The position numbers and the translations under genes are program-made. Under the pieces are notes generated by a model. That model was not told where the DNA came from. It did not search any database and saw nothing but the letters and a program-made list of their open reading frames with translations. Positions 49,901 through 59,805 of a stretch of DNA of 64,000 nt are shown in pieces (the stretch's first letter is position 1; each line of letters begins with the position of its first letter). Source of the DNA: Billgrantia montanilacus. GTDB lineage: Bacteria > Pseudomonadota > Gammaproteobacteria > Pseudomonadales > Halomonadaceae. The stretch spans positions 60,183 through 124,182 of the forward strand of contig NZ_QPII01000014.1 in assembly GCF_003336675.1 (NCBI RefSeq). Reading direction: 5' to 3'.

Positions 49901-50057
49901 CCTTTGTCACATGTCATGCTCGTTCCCGTGCTAAAAATTGTTAAAATATTTAACACATGCGTAATGGAACGCTACCCCGGCAGGCGGAGAGAGGGCAAGC
50001 CAAAATGCCAGCGCAGTGCAGGGCGTCAAGGGTTAGTCGACTTTCGCCCCCAAGCGT
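49901..50057. other. AT-rich spacer with inverted repeat upstream of the c-di-GMP gene
   Basis: The gap between the divergent c-di-GMP gene and the rpsU promoter. It contains GTTAAA-ATA-TTTAAC (49940-49954) in a markedly AT-rich stretch, probably part of the promoter or operator for the minus-strand gene. No coding sequence seen. Confidence 0.4.
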
Positions 50058-50086
50058 TTGCAAAGACCCGGTCTGACGTCTAGAAT
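50058..50086 (+). promoter_or_regulatory. Promoter of the rpsU-dnaG-rpoD operon
   Basis: TTGCAA (50058-50063), 17-bp spacer, TAGAAT (50081-50086), giving a leader of about 165 nt before rpsU. The hexamers and spacing equal those of the rpsF promoter. Confidence 0.7.
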
Positions 50087-50257
50087 ACTGTGCGCTGTAG
50101 GACTGGGTCGTGCATCCAGCAGGGGATCTTCCGCTTTCTCATGCAGTCTGGGCATCGGTGGCTTGCTGCCGGCCGAGGTTCCGTGATGACGGGAGTGGTC
50201 CGAAGGGGGTGTGCGTACAAACCGAACTCAAGAAATTTTAAGGTAGGTGAGTGCTTA

Positions 50258-50473
50258 ATGCCTTCTGTAAAAGTACGTGATAATGAGCCGTTTGACGTAG
50301 CGCTGCGTCGTTTCAAGCGTTCCTGCGAAAAAGCCGGCATTCTGTCCGAGGTTCGCCGTCGCGAGCACTACGAGAAGCCGACTGCAGAGCGCAAGCGCAA
50401 GGCAGCCGCCGCGGTGAAGCGTCACGCCAAGAAGCTCCAGCGTGAGCGGAAGCGTTTCGAAAGGCTCTATTGA
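50258..50473 (+). CDS. rpsU: 30S ribosomal protein S21
   Basis: A 71-residue basic protein of the 30S subunit, involved in mRNA base-pairing at initiation. [27 protein letters not shown] and the Arg/Lys-rich C-terminus ending KRFERLY are characteristic. First gene of the macromolecular synthesis operon; AGGTAGGTGA precedes the ATG. Confidence 0.98.
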   Translation: MPSVKVRDNEPFDVALRRFKRSCEKAGILSEVRRREHYEKPTAERKRKAAAAVKRHAKKLQRERKRFERLY

Positions 50474-50532
50474 TCCGTACGATGGGGTAGTCGACGCGTT
50501 CTGCATCGGCTGTTCCGGAAGGATGACCAAGC

Positions 50533-50561
50533 GGCCGCCGGCGGGTGGCCGTTTGTTTTTC
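50533..50561 (+). terminator. Terminator/attenuator between rpsU and dnaG
   Basis: An 8-bp stem with one G-T pair (50533-50540 with 50545-50552), GGCG loop, followed by TTTGTTTTT. In E. coli a partial terminator at the same place lowers dnaG relative to rpsU. Confidence 0.8.
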
Positions 50562-50618
50562 CGCTGAGCCCGCCACGCCCTTGATCCGCCTGTCCAGTCT
50601 GGAGGAGGCGATACCCGC

Positions 50619-52445
50619 ATGGCCGGTCAGATACCGCAGCGTTTCATCGATGACCTGCTGGCTCGCGTCGACGTGGTCGAAGTGGTGGGTGAGCGGGTGC
50701 AGCTGAAGAAGGCCGGGCGCAATCATGCCGGGCTTTGCCCGTTTCATCAGGAAAAGACGCCGTCGTTCACCGTCAGCGCCGACAAGCAGTTCTACCACTG
50801 TTTCGGCTGCGGCGCCCACGGCAACGCCCTGCGATTCCTGATGGAGTACGACAACCTGCCATTCCCCGAGGCCGTCGAGCAGCTGGCCTCCCGGCTTGGC
50901 CTGGAAGTACCGCGGGAAGGAGCCGACGACCCCCGTGCCCAGGCACGGGAGCGCAAGCGCCAGGAGGGCGTCAACCTGCTGGAGCTGTCGGCAAGCTTCT
51001 TTCGGGAGCGCCTCAAGATGCCGGAAGGGCAGGGTGCTCGCCACTATCTTGCAGAGCGCGGGCTTTCGCCCGAGATCCAGGCCGCATTCGGTATCGGGTA
51101 TGCGCCGGACGAGTGGGAGTCTCTCAAGCGCCATCTGTCGGCGCGAGACATTCCCGAGGCCGTTCAGATCGAGTACGGGCTGCTGGTTCACCGCGAAGAG
51201 AGTGGGCGAACCTACGATCGCTTCCGCGATCGGGTGATATTCCCGATTCGCGACGTTCGTGGCCGAACCATCGCCTTCGGCGGGCGGGTGCTGGGCGATG
51301 CCAAGCCCAAGTACTTGAACTCGCCCGAAACACCGGTGTTTCACAAGGGGCGCGAGCTCTACGGGCTGTTCGAGGCACGCCAGGCCAACACTCGGCTGGA
51401 GCGGTTGGTGATCGTCGAAGGCTACATGGACGTAGTGGCCCTGGCCCAGTTTGGAATTCGCAATGCGGTGGCTACCCTGGGCACCTCGACCAGCGAAGAT
51501 CATCTGTCGCGCCTGTTCCGCATGGTCGACGAGGTGGTGTTCTGCTTCGACGGGGACCGGGCCGGCCGCCAGGCGGCCAGCCGGGCGTTGGAAGTCGTCT
51601 TGCCGCTGATGATCGATGGTCGGCAGGCGCGATTCCTGTTCCTGCCCGAGGGGGAGGATCCGGATACCCTGGTGCGGCGCGAGGGGGCAGAGGCCTTTGT
51701 CGACCGAATCACCTGTGCCAGCCCGCTGTCGGAGTTTCTTTTCGACCAGGCGGCCCGGGGACGTGATCTGGCCCGCATCGAGGACCGCGAGCGCTATGCC
51801 AGCCAGGTGCTGGCGGCCATCGGCGAACTGCCGGAGGGTCTGCTGAAATCGCTGATGCTCAATGAGCTATCGCGGCGTACCGGTGTCGAACGATCACGCT
51901 TCGAGACGTTGATGGCGCGGTACGGAAGTGGTGTGGGCCACTCTGCCGAGGCGGAAGTCGCCCCCGCTTCGGCGGCATCGACGGCCGTGAAGGAGGCGGG
52001 TGTTGCGGCGCGTTCCGACCGGGTGTCGGTGGGACTGGTGGGGCGAATACTTCAGTTGTTGGTGCATGAGCCGATATTGGTAGAGCGGCTGCCCGACGCG
52101 GAAGACTGGTACCCCGAGGGGGATCCGGATGTCCCGCTTTGCCGCGAGGTGGTGCGCCTGTTGCGTGCGGGTCGCTATCGCAGCGGGCAGGTGTTGCTGG
52201 CGCACTTTCACGGCAGCGACCAGGGTCAGCGGCTGGCGGCGCTAGTGAAGCGCGAGATGCTCATTCCTCGTGACGCCCGAGCCCAGGAGCTCGATGGCCT
52301 GGTTGAGCATTTTCGCCGGCGCCAGATGCGGCCATCGTGCCAGGAACAGATCGATGCGCTGCTGGCAAAGCAGCGTTCGGGAGAACGGCTTTCGCCTGAG
52401 GAGCGGCAGCGGCTCATGGCGCTGTTGGCCGAGCTGGGAAGCTGA
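50619..52445 (+). CDS. dnaG: DNA primase DnaG
   Basis: A 608-residue primase that makes RNA primers at the fork. The CHC2 zinc finger is complete (GLCPFHQEKTPSFTV then QFYHCFGCGAHGNAL, about residues 38-68). The catalytic core follows (FGGRVLGDAKPKYLNSPET), with TOPRIM motifs VEGYMDVVALAQ and VVFCFDGDRAGRQA. The C-terminal about 150 residues form the DnaB-binding domain. GGAGGAGG precedes the ATG. Confidence 0.97.
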   Translation: MAGQIPQRFIDDLLARVDVVEVVGERVQLKKAGRNHAGLCPFHQEKTPSFTVSADKQFYHCFGCGAHGNALRFLMEYDNLPFPEAVEQLASRLGLEVPREGADDPRAQARERKRQEGVNLLELSASFFRERLKMPEGQGARHYLAERGLSPEIQAAFGIGYAPDEWESLKRHLSARDIPEAVQIEYGLLVHREESGRTYDRFRDRVIFPIRDVRGRTIAFGGRVLGDAKPKYLNSPETPVFHKGRELYGLFEARQANTRLERLVIVEGYMDVVALAQFGIRNAVATLGTSTSEDHLSRLFRMVDEVVFCFDGDRAGRQAASRALEVVLPLMIDGRQARFLFLPEGEDPDTLVRREGAEAFVDRITCASPLSEFLFDQAARGRDLARIEDRERYASQVLAAIGELPEGLLKSLMLNELSRRTGVERSRFETLMARYGSGVGHSAEAEVAPASAASTAVKEAGVAARSDRVSVGLVGRILQLLVHEPILVERLPDAEDWYPEGDPDVPLCREVVRLLRAGRYRSGQVLLAHFHGSDQGQRLAALVKREMLIPRDARAQELDGLVEHFRRRQMRPSCQEQIDALLAKQRSGERLSPEERQRLMALLAELGS

Positions 52446-52691
52446 AATGCAAGTGCCTGGATGGCGAAGGGTGTTGGGGAGGGGTTGAATTCTTTTCTAC
52501 CATCACCACATAGGGAGCATGGATTCGGCCCCCGCGACAGCACAACCGGATAAATTAACACACCTGAGTGACCGAGCAAATGGGTCGAGCTGGCGGAAAG
52601 GCGTGATTAACCGCTATACTATTCGGCTTCATGAGTTTTCTCCACCCAGCGCTTCAGGTGCTTCATTCTTCTTCGTCGAGATAGGGTTTCT
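52446..52691 (+). other. dnaG-rpoD spacer with candidate rpoD promoter
   Basis: A 246-bp gap without a gene. TATACT (52615-52620) 71 bp before the rpoD ATG could be a -10, but no clear -35 is present. In E. coli rpoD also has promoters near the dnaG end, one heat-inducible. Confidence 0.4.
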
Positions 52692-54533
<1,842 letters not shown>

Positions 54534-54580
54534 ATCGCCTCCTCACCGGTTGGCAATGATCGGTTTTCAATGGGTCTGTA

Positions 54581-54618
54581 ACGACAACGCCCGCTGCCTT
54601 GGCAGCGGGCGTTGTCGT
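54581..54618. terminator. Terminator after rpoD (bidirectional)
   Basis: A perfect 17-bp stem (54581-54597 with 54602-54618) with a CTTG loop, between convergent rpoD and the membrane-protein gene. It lacks a long T run on the plus strand. Confidence 0.8.
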
Positions 54619-54662
54619 TGGAATGTCCCCATACCTTGCGGGGTACACGCCAGGGCGTTCGT

Positions 54663-55316
54663 TCAGTCTCTTCGTGCGCTGTGCCAGCGTCGCGCCAGCA
54701 GGGCAAGCTCGATCACGGCGATCATGATCAGTGCATAGCCCAGCAGCTCCACCGTCTCTTCGGCGGCGTCCTTGAAGGTGCGCAAGTATCTCTCCTGGAG
54801 GACTGCTTCCCAGAAGGCGCTGCGTCCATAGAGTCGCGAGAAGACATAGGTCGTCAGCACGCCGGCGGCGAACAGGCCGAACGAGAAGCTGTTGGCATAG
54901 CCGGCGAACTCCTCGGCAAAGCGTTCGCGATGGCGAATGACCCAGTACAGGATAGGGACGATAACCAGCGTGACCAGCACCTTCCAGGTGTGCTCGGCCA
55001 CCCACAGGTCCAGCCAGTAATCCTGCTCGCGGATCAGTGAGCTGAACACGAAGGCAAACATCAGTAGTGACACGTTGGGCATCGTCCTCAGCACCTGGCG
55101 CGTGTAGAGCAGCAGCGCCGATGCGGTGGCCAGCAGTGCGCTCTGGGCCAGCTCGATAAAGCCCTGCTCCGAGAAGCGGATCTCGTGAAAGTGGAGGGCC
55201 TCATAGTAGGCGCCCTGGGCCAGGGCGGCGATGAGCAGTACATAGAGGGTGGCGCGGACACAGGTGGCGCGAAAGCCGATTGGCCAGGGGTGGGCGGGCG
55301 GTGAGTCATCGGGCAT
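54663..55316 (-). CDS. Polytopic membrane protein of unknown function
   Basis: A 217-residue protein with about six membrane segments (near 18-36, 52-70, 80-95, 107-126, 145-165 and 188-207). Its charged loops include QGAYYEALHFHEIRFSEQGFIE and SSLIREQDYWLDLWVAEHTW, which read like conserved family positions, but I cannot name the family. It is encoded on the minus strand, downstream of the LysR gene (44 bp), and may be co-transcribed with it. Confidence 0.75.
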   Translation of the reverse strand: MPDDSPPAHPWPIGFRATCVRATLYVLLIAALAQGAYYEALHFHEIRFSEQGFIELAQSALLATASALLLYTRQVLRTMPNVSLLMFAFVFSSLIREQDYWLDLWVAEHTWKVLVTLVIVPILYWVIRHRERFAEEFAGYANSFSFGLFAAGVLTTYVFSRLYGRSAFWEAVLQERYLRTFKDAAEETVELLGYALIMIAVIELALLARRWHSARRD

Positions 55317-55359
55317 CGGGAAGATCCGGGGCAGTGGTCAGCGCGTCATTCTATCGTCA

Positions 55360-56310
55360 TCATTTCGCGCTGCCTACGCGCGGTTCGCCATCGGGGATTA
55401 CCCGGTTTGCCTCCTCCACGATCCAGTCGTGAACCGCGGCCACTCGGCGGTCGTCCAGCGCGCCGCTGGTGTGCACAATTCCGTAGCGCTTGCCGGTAGG
55501 AATTCGTTGGGGAAAGGGCGCGATCAAGGCGCCCGTGCTGAGCTCATTGGTGAGCAGCGCCTGGCGGGCGATGGCGACACCCATGCCGGCAACCGCCGCC
55601 TCCATGGTCAAACGATGTCGATTGAAGGTATAGCCGCGGCGAGCATTGAGTGGGGGCGCATCCACCGCTTCAAGGTAGTGTTCCCATTCGGCGTATGGGT
55701 GCCCGCCACGCCAGGCGGTGACGTCATGCAGTAGTGGGTACCAGGCCAGCTCCTCGGGGCGCGACAGGGATGGCCGGTGCCGCAACAGGGACGGCGCGCA
55801 GACCGGGAAGATCACCTCCTCCATCAGCGGCGTGATGGCCAGGCCAGGGTAGTGGCCGTCATTGAGGTCGATGGCCAGGTCGAACTCCCCCTCGCGCAGC
55901 GACAAGCTGCTGTCCTCGGCGATGATCTGCAGCTCGATGTCGGGAAAGCGCGCCTGCAGTCGCGGCAGTCGCGGCATCAGCCACTTGCTGAGGAAGGCGG
56001 GTACGCTGCGTACCCGAATGATGCCGCTCATCACGCCGCTGCGCAGGCGCTTCACTTCGAGGCCGACCGACTGGTAGGCCTCTTCCACCACATCGGCCAG
56101 TCGGCGTCCCTCCTCGGTCAGCTCCAGACGACGCGGCAGGCGACGGAACAACTTGAACCCCAGACGCTCTTCCAGCTGCTTGATCTGCTGGCTGACCGCC
56201 CCGGTGGTCACGTGCAGCTCCTCGGCGGCGCGAGTGAAGGAGAGGTGGCGGGCGCTGATGGCGAACACCTTTAGCCAGGCGTGAGTCTGAGCATGGAGTA
56301 GGCGGCTCAT
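55360..56310 (-). CDS. LysR-family regulator, GcvA-like
   Basis: A 316-residue LTTR. The winged HTH is clear (LSFTRAAEELHVTTGAVSQQIKQLEERLGFKLFRRLPRRLELTEEG, read in parts, residues about 22-66) and the effector domain follows (GIIRVRSVPAFLSKWLMPRLPRLQARFPDIEL). The form VTxGAVSxQIKxLE and the sequence as a whole resemble GcvA/DsdC-type regulators of amino-acid use. Divergent from sdaA with 175 bp between them, so it probably controls sdaA; inference. Confidence 0.88.
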   Translation of the reverse strand: MSRLLHAQTHAWLKVFAISARHLSFTRAAEELHVTTGAVSQQIKQLEERLGFKLFRRLPRRLELTEEGRRLADVVEEAYQSVGLEVKRLRSGVMSGIIRVRSVPAFLSKWLMPRLPRLQARFPDIELQIIAEDSSLSLREGEFDLAIDLNDGHYPGLAITPLMEEVIFPVCAPSLLRHRPSLSRPEELAWYPLLHDVTAWRGGHPYAEWEHYLEAVDAPPLNARRGYTFNRHRLTMEAAVAGMGVAIARQALLTNELSTGALIAPFPQRIPTGKRYGIVHTSGALDDRRVAAVHDWIVEEANRVIPDGEPRVGSAK

Positions 56311-56485
56311 GATTTAGGCATTCTATACTCAGTAGGGAGATATTCTCGTTTGTTCGAGGGTGTCTTCAGCCCCACCATAGAGTCCAACGTGTTTGGATGG
56401 CAATAGTGTTTAGTGAGGCTCATCCATTCTTGACTGCTTCGGAACGGATACGATCGGCAGCCGCCGACCAGGATAAGGTGATTAC

Positions 56486-57865
56486 ATGGCAATCAGTGTC
56501 TTCGATCTGTTCAAGATCGGCATAGGCCCCTCCAGCTCCCACACCGTTGGTCCGATGCGCGCCGCCTTCGACTTCGTCCAGGCGCTGCGCGAGCAGGACA
56601 TGCTGGAGCGGGTTGCGCGAATCGAGGTACGACTGTTCGGCTCGCTCTGCGCCACCGGCAAGGGCCATGGCACCGACAGGGCGGTGATCATGGGCCTGAT
56701 GGGGGAGCGCCCCGACCAGATCGATCCGTCCATCGTCGGCCCCTGTCTCGAGGAGCTCTTCGAGTCCAATACGCTACAGCTCGACGGCCGTTTGTCGATC
56801 CCCTTTCTCTGGGCCCGTGACATGCAGTGGCACGAGGAGTGTCTGCGCTATCACCCCAATGCCATGACCCTGGTAGCTCATAGCCATGGCGACGAGTTAT
56901 GGCGCAACACCTATTATTCCGTGGGTGGCGGCTTCGTGGTCGACGAGGCCCAGGCCGCTTGCGGCAAACTGGACGCCGATAACACGACGCTACCCTACGA
57001 CTTCAACTCCGCCGCCGAACTCATGGCGCTATGCCGCATGCACGACCTGCGCATCAGCGAACTGATGATGGAGAACGAGAAGGCCTGGCGCAGCGAGGCG
57101 GAAGTGCGCGCCGGGCTCTGGGAAGTGTGGGAGGCGATGCAGGCCTGCGTCGAGACCGGCTTGAATAACGAGGGGGTGCTGCCCGGTGGACTCAATGTAC
57201 GCCGCCGTGCCGCGACGCTGCATCGCCACCTGCTGGCGGCGGAAGATGACGCCTGCGTGATTGCCTCGACGTTTTCGGCCATGGACTGGGTCAATGTCTT
57301 CGCCCTGGCGGTCAACGAGGAGAATGCCGCCGGTGGGCGCATGGTCACTGCCCCAACCAACGGCGCGGCGGGCATCATCCCTGCAGTGCTGCACTACTAT
57401 ATGAAATTCAAGGCCGGTGCCAGCGAGCGGGACGTGGTTGACTTCCTGCTCGCCGCCGGCGCCGTAGGGATGCTGTGCAAGAAGAACGCTTCCATCTCTG
57501 GCGCCGAGGTTGGCTGTCAGGGCGAGGTGGGGTCGGCCTGTGCCATGGCGGCTGCCGGTCTTGCCGAGGTCATGGGGGGCAGCGTGGCCCAGGTGGAGAA
57601 CGCGGCCGAGATCGGCCTGGAACACAATCTAGGACTGACCTGCGACCCGGTGGGTGGCCTGGTCCAGGTTCCGTGCATTGAGCGCAACGCCATCGCTTCG
57701 GTCAAGGCGATCAATGCAGCGCAGATGGCCCTACGAGGAGATGGTGAGCACTTCATCTCACTGGATAAGGTGATCCGTACCATGCGCGACACCGGCCGCG
57801 ACATGCAGGAAAAGTACAAGGAGACATCCCGTGGCGGGCTGGCGGTCAACGCCATTGAGTGCTAA
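56486..57865 (+). CDS. sdaA: L-serine ammonia-lyase (iron-sulfur type)
   Basis: A 459-residue single-chain enzyme converting L-serine to pyruvate and ammonia. The beta domain begins [27 protein letters not shown]; the alpha domain carries [18 protein letters not shown] and the [4Fe-4S] Cys residues in [20 protein letters not shown] and [18 protein letters not shown]. The length and architecture are those of E. coli SdaA/SdaB. Confidence 0.96.
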   Translation: MAISVFDLFKIGIGPSSSHTVGPMRAAFDFVQALREQDMLERVARIEVRLFGSLCATGKGHGTDRAVIMGLMGERPDQIDPSIVGPCLEELFESNTLQLDGRLSIPFLWARDMQWHEECLRYHPNAMTLVAHSHGDELWRNTYYSVGGGFVVDEAQAACGKLDADNTTLPYDFNSAAELMALCRMHDLRISELMMENEKAWRSEAEVRAGLWEVWEAMQACVETGLNNEGVLPGGLNVRRRAATLHRHLLAAEDDACVIASTFSAMDWVNVFALAVNEENAAGGRMVTAPTNGAAGIIPAVLHYYMKFKAGASERDVVDFLLAAGAVGMLCKKNASISGAEVGCQGEVGSACAMAAAGLAEVMGGSVAQVENAAEIGLEHNLGLTCDPVGGLVQVPCIERNAIASVKAINAAQMALRGDGEHFISLDKVIRTMRDTGRDMQEKYKETSRGGLAVNAIEC

Positions 57866-57906
57866 ACGATAAAGACGCTTTCGTATCAACTGTCTATGCT
57901 GATCCT

Positions 57907-57936
57907 ACGCGATGCCCTCTGCGGCATCGCGTTTTT
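57907..57936 (+). terminator. Terminator after sdaA
   Basis: A 10-bp perfect stem (57907-57916 with 57923-57932), 6-nt loop, then TTTTTGTTT. Confidence 0.92.
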
Positions 57937-58024
57937 GTTTGCAAGCTATTGAAGTCTCGGCCATCTACTCCATTGGTCGAGTTCGACGTTTCAGGAGTTG
58001 CCCTGCGGGTATCTCTCCTCTAGC

Positions 58025-58038
58025 TTACGTTAACGTAA
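58025..58038. promoter_or_regulatory. Perfect palindrome TTACGTTAACGTAA at the ABC-operon promoter
   Basis: A 14-bp palindrome overlapping the -10 of a candidate promoter (TTGCCC 57998-58003, 17 bp, TAGCTT 58021-58026), 101 bp before the livG-like ATG. ACGT-centred palindromes of this kind are typical of MerR-family regulators; it recalls the LiuR motif of branched-chain amino-acid catabolism, from memory. Confidence 0.5.
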
Positions 58039-58138
58039 AGGTTAGAAAGTCCCAGGCTGGACCATCGCAGCCACTGCTTTCATGACAAAGACAACAAATC
58101 AGCGCGTATCGCCAGCGGCGATCCAGAGAGGACGTCAC

Positions 58139-58912
58139 ATGACCCAGGAGTTCATACTGGAGACTCGCGGGTTGACCAAGCAGTTTCGCGGCTTTACCGC
58201 CGTGGACGATGTCAACCTGCAGGTCCGGGAAGGACATATCCACGCCTTGATCGGTCCCAATGGCGCCGGCAAGACGACCGTCTTCAACCTCCTCACCAAG
58301 TTCCTGCCGCCGACCCGAGGCGAGATTCTCTATCGTGACAAGTCGATCACGAAGATGAAGGCCAACGAGATCGCCCGGCTCGGCCTCGTGCGCTCCTTCC
58401 AGATATCGGCGGTGTTCGCCCACATGACCGCGCTCGAGAACGTCCGCGTGGCCCTGCAGCGGCCAATCGGCACCTCGTTTCACTTCTGGAAGTCCGAACG
58501 CACCCTCGATCATCTCAACGATCGCGCCATGGACTTGCTTGATCAGGTTGGGCTTGCCGAATACGCCGATGTGCTCACCGTGGAGATGCCCTATGGCCGC
58601 AAGCGGGCGCTTGAAGTGGCAACCACAATGGCCATGGACCCGACCCTGATGTTGCTCGACGAGCCCACTCAGGGCATGGGGGCCGAGGACGTCGACCGCA
58701 TCGTTGAACTGATTCGTCAGGTTGCCAAGGGCCGTACCGTGCTGATGGTCGAGCACAATCTCAGCGTAGTGAGCCGGCTGTGCGACCGGATCACCGTACT
58801 GGCCCGCGGCGCGGTGCTTGCTGAAGGCGATTACACTGAGGTTTCAGCCAATCCGCTGGTCAAGGAAGCCTACATGGGCACCGAGGTAGAGGAAGAGGAG
58901 GCCAGCGCATGA
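58139..58912 (+). CDS. LIV/HAAT-type ABC transporter, ATP-binding protein (LivG-like)
   Basis: A 257-residue ATPase. Walker A LIGPNGAGKTTVFNLL (about residues 38-53), Q-loop in LVRSFQISAVFAHMTALENV, Walker B TLMLLDEPTQGMG, H-loop MVEHNLSVV. The C-loop reads MPYGRKRALEVA in place of LSGGQ, a variant I recall as usual for this LivG subgroup. ATG 58139 has GAGAGGA upstream; ATG 58082 would add 19 unconserved residues. Order G-F-K-H-M suggests a complete transporter for amino acids, amides or urea-like substrates. Confidence 0.9.
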   Translation: MTQEFILETRGLTKQFRGFTAVDDVNLQVREGHIHALIGPNGAGKTTVFNLLTKFLPPTRGEILYRDKSITKMKANEIARLGLVRSFQISAVFAHMTALENVRVALQRPIGTSFHFWKSERTLDHLNDRAMDLLDQVGLAEYADVLTVEMPYGRKRALEVATTMAMDPTLMLLDEPTQGMGAEDVDRIVELIRQVAKGRTVLMVEHNLSVVSRLCDRITVLARGAVLAEGDYTEVSANPLVKEAYMGTEVEEEEASA

Positions 58913-59661
58913 ACCAGCTAGCCGAGCAGCCCGGCAAGACACAGCACCGGGAACATGCCGATGCCGCGATGTTGCGGGTCAGCGACCTGCATGCCTTCTA
59001 TGGGGAGTCGCACATCCTTCACGGTGTCGATTTCGACGTGAAGCGCGGCGAACTGGTCACCCTTCTCGGTCGTAACGGGGCGGGGAGAAGCACCACCCTC
59101 AAGGCGATCATGAACATGGTTGGCCGGCGTACCGGCTCGATCATGATCAACGGCACCGAGACTCTCGACATGAAGCCGCACCGCATCCCACGGCTGGGTG
59201 TGGGCTACTGCCCGGAAGAGCGCGGCATCTTCGCCAGCCTCGATGTCGAGGAGAACCTGCTGCTGCCGCCCACGGTACGCTCCGGCGGGATGAGTCTCGA
59301 CGAAATCTACGAGATGTTTCCCAACCTCTACGAGCGTCGCCGCAGCCAGGGCACTCGCCTTTCCGGCGGTGAGCAGCAGATGCTGGCCATGGCACGCATC
59401 CTGCGTACCGGTGCCCGCATGCTGCTGCTCGATGAAATTACCGAAGGCCTGGCGCCGGTCATCGTGCAGACGCTGGGCGAGGTGCTGGTCAAGCTCAGGG
59501 ATCGGGGCATGACCATCGTGCTGGTGGAGCAGAATTTCCGCTTCGCCGCACCGCTTGCCGATCGCCACTACGTGATGGAGCACGGGCGAATCATCGAGGA
59601 GATCTCGGCGGCCGAGCTGCCTTCGAAGCGTGATCACCTCCATACCCTGCTGGGAGTCTGA
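58909..59661 (+). CDS. LIV/HAAT-type ABC transporter, ATP-binding protein (LivF-like) with Arg in Walker A
   Basis: A 250-residue ATPase, ATGA overlap with the previous gene. Walker A reads LLGRNGAGRSTTLKAI (about residues 55-70), with Arg (AGA, 59086-59088) at the invariant Lys. Other motifs are intact: GVGYCPEERGIFASLDVEENLLL, TRLSGGEQQMLAMARIL, Walker B MLLLDEITEGLAP (E in the catalytic place preceded by LLLD) and VLVEQNFRFA. I recall GRNGAGR variants in some LivF relatives, so it may be a clade feature. Confidence 0.9.
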   Translation: MNQLAEQPGKTQHREHADAAMLRVSDLHAFYGESHILHGVDFDVKRGELVTLLGRNGAGRSTTLKAIMNMVGRRTGSIMINGTETLDMKPHRIPRLGVGYCPEERGIFASLDVEENLLLPPTVRSGGMSLDEIYEMFPNLYERRRSQGTRLSGGEQQMLAMARILRTGARMLLLDEITEGLAPVIVQTLGEVLVKLRDRGMTIVLVEQNFRFAAPLADRHYVMEHGRIIEEISAAELPSKRDHLHTLLGV

Positions 59662-59743
59662 GCCCCCGAGCTCAGCCGCCGGCTCAACACAATGATAACT
59701 GTCGTCAACAACCGGAGCAGCGACGCCTGCAGCTGCAGCGTTC

Positions 59744-59773
59744 GCCACAACAAGCCACAACAGGCCACAACAA
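59744..59773. repeat. Three 10-bp direct repeats GCCACAACAR
   Basis: GCCACAACAA, GCCACAACAG, GCCACAACAA in tandem, 33 bp before the binding-protein ATG and downstream of livF. The 10-bp period is near one helical turn. Confidence 0.8.
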
Positions 59774-59805
59774 CAAGCAGTCCCGATGGGACTACGGAGA
59801 CGTAA

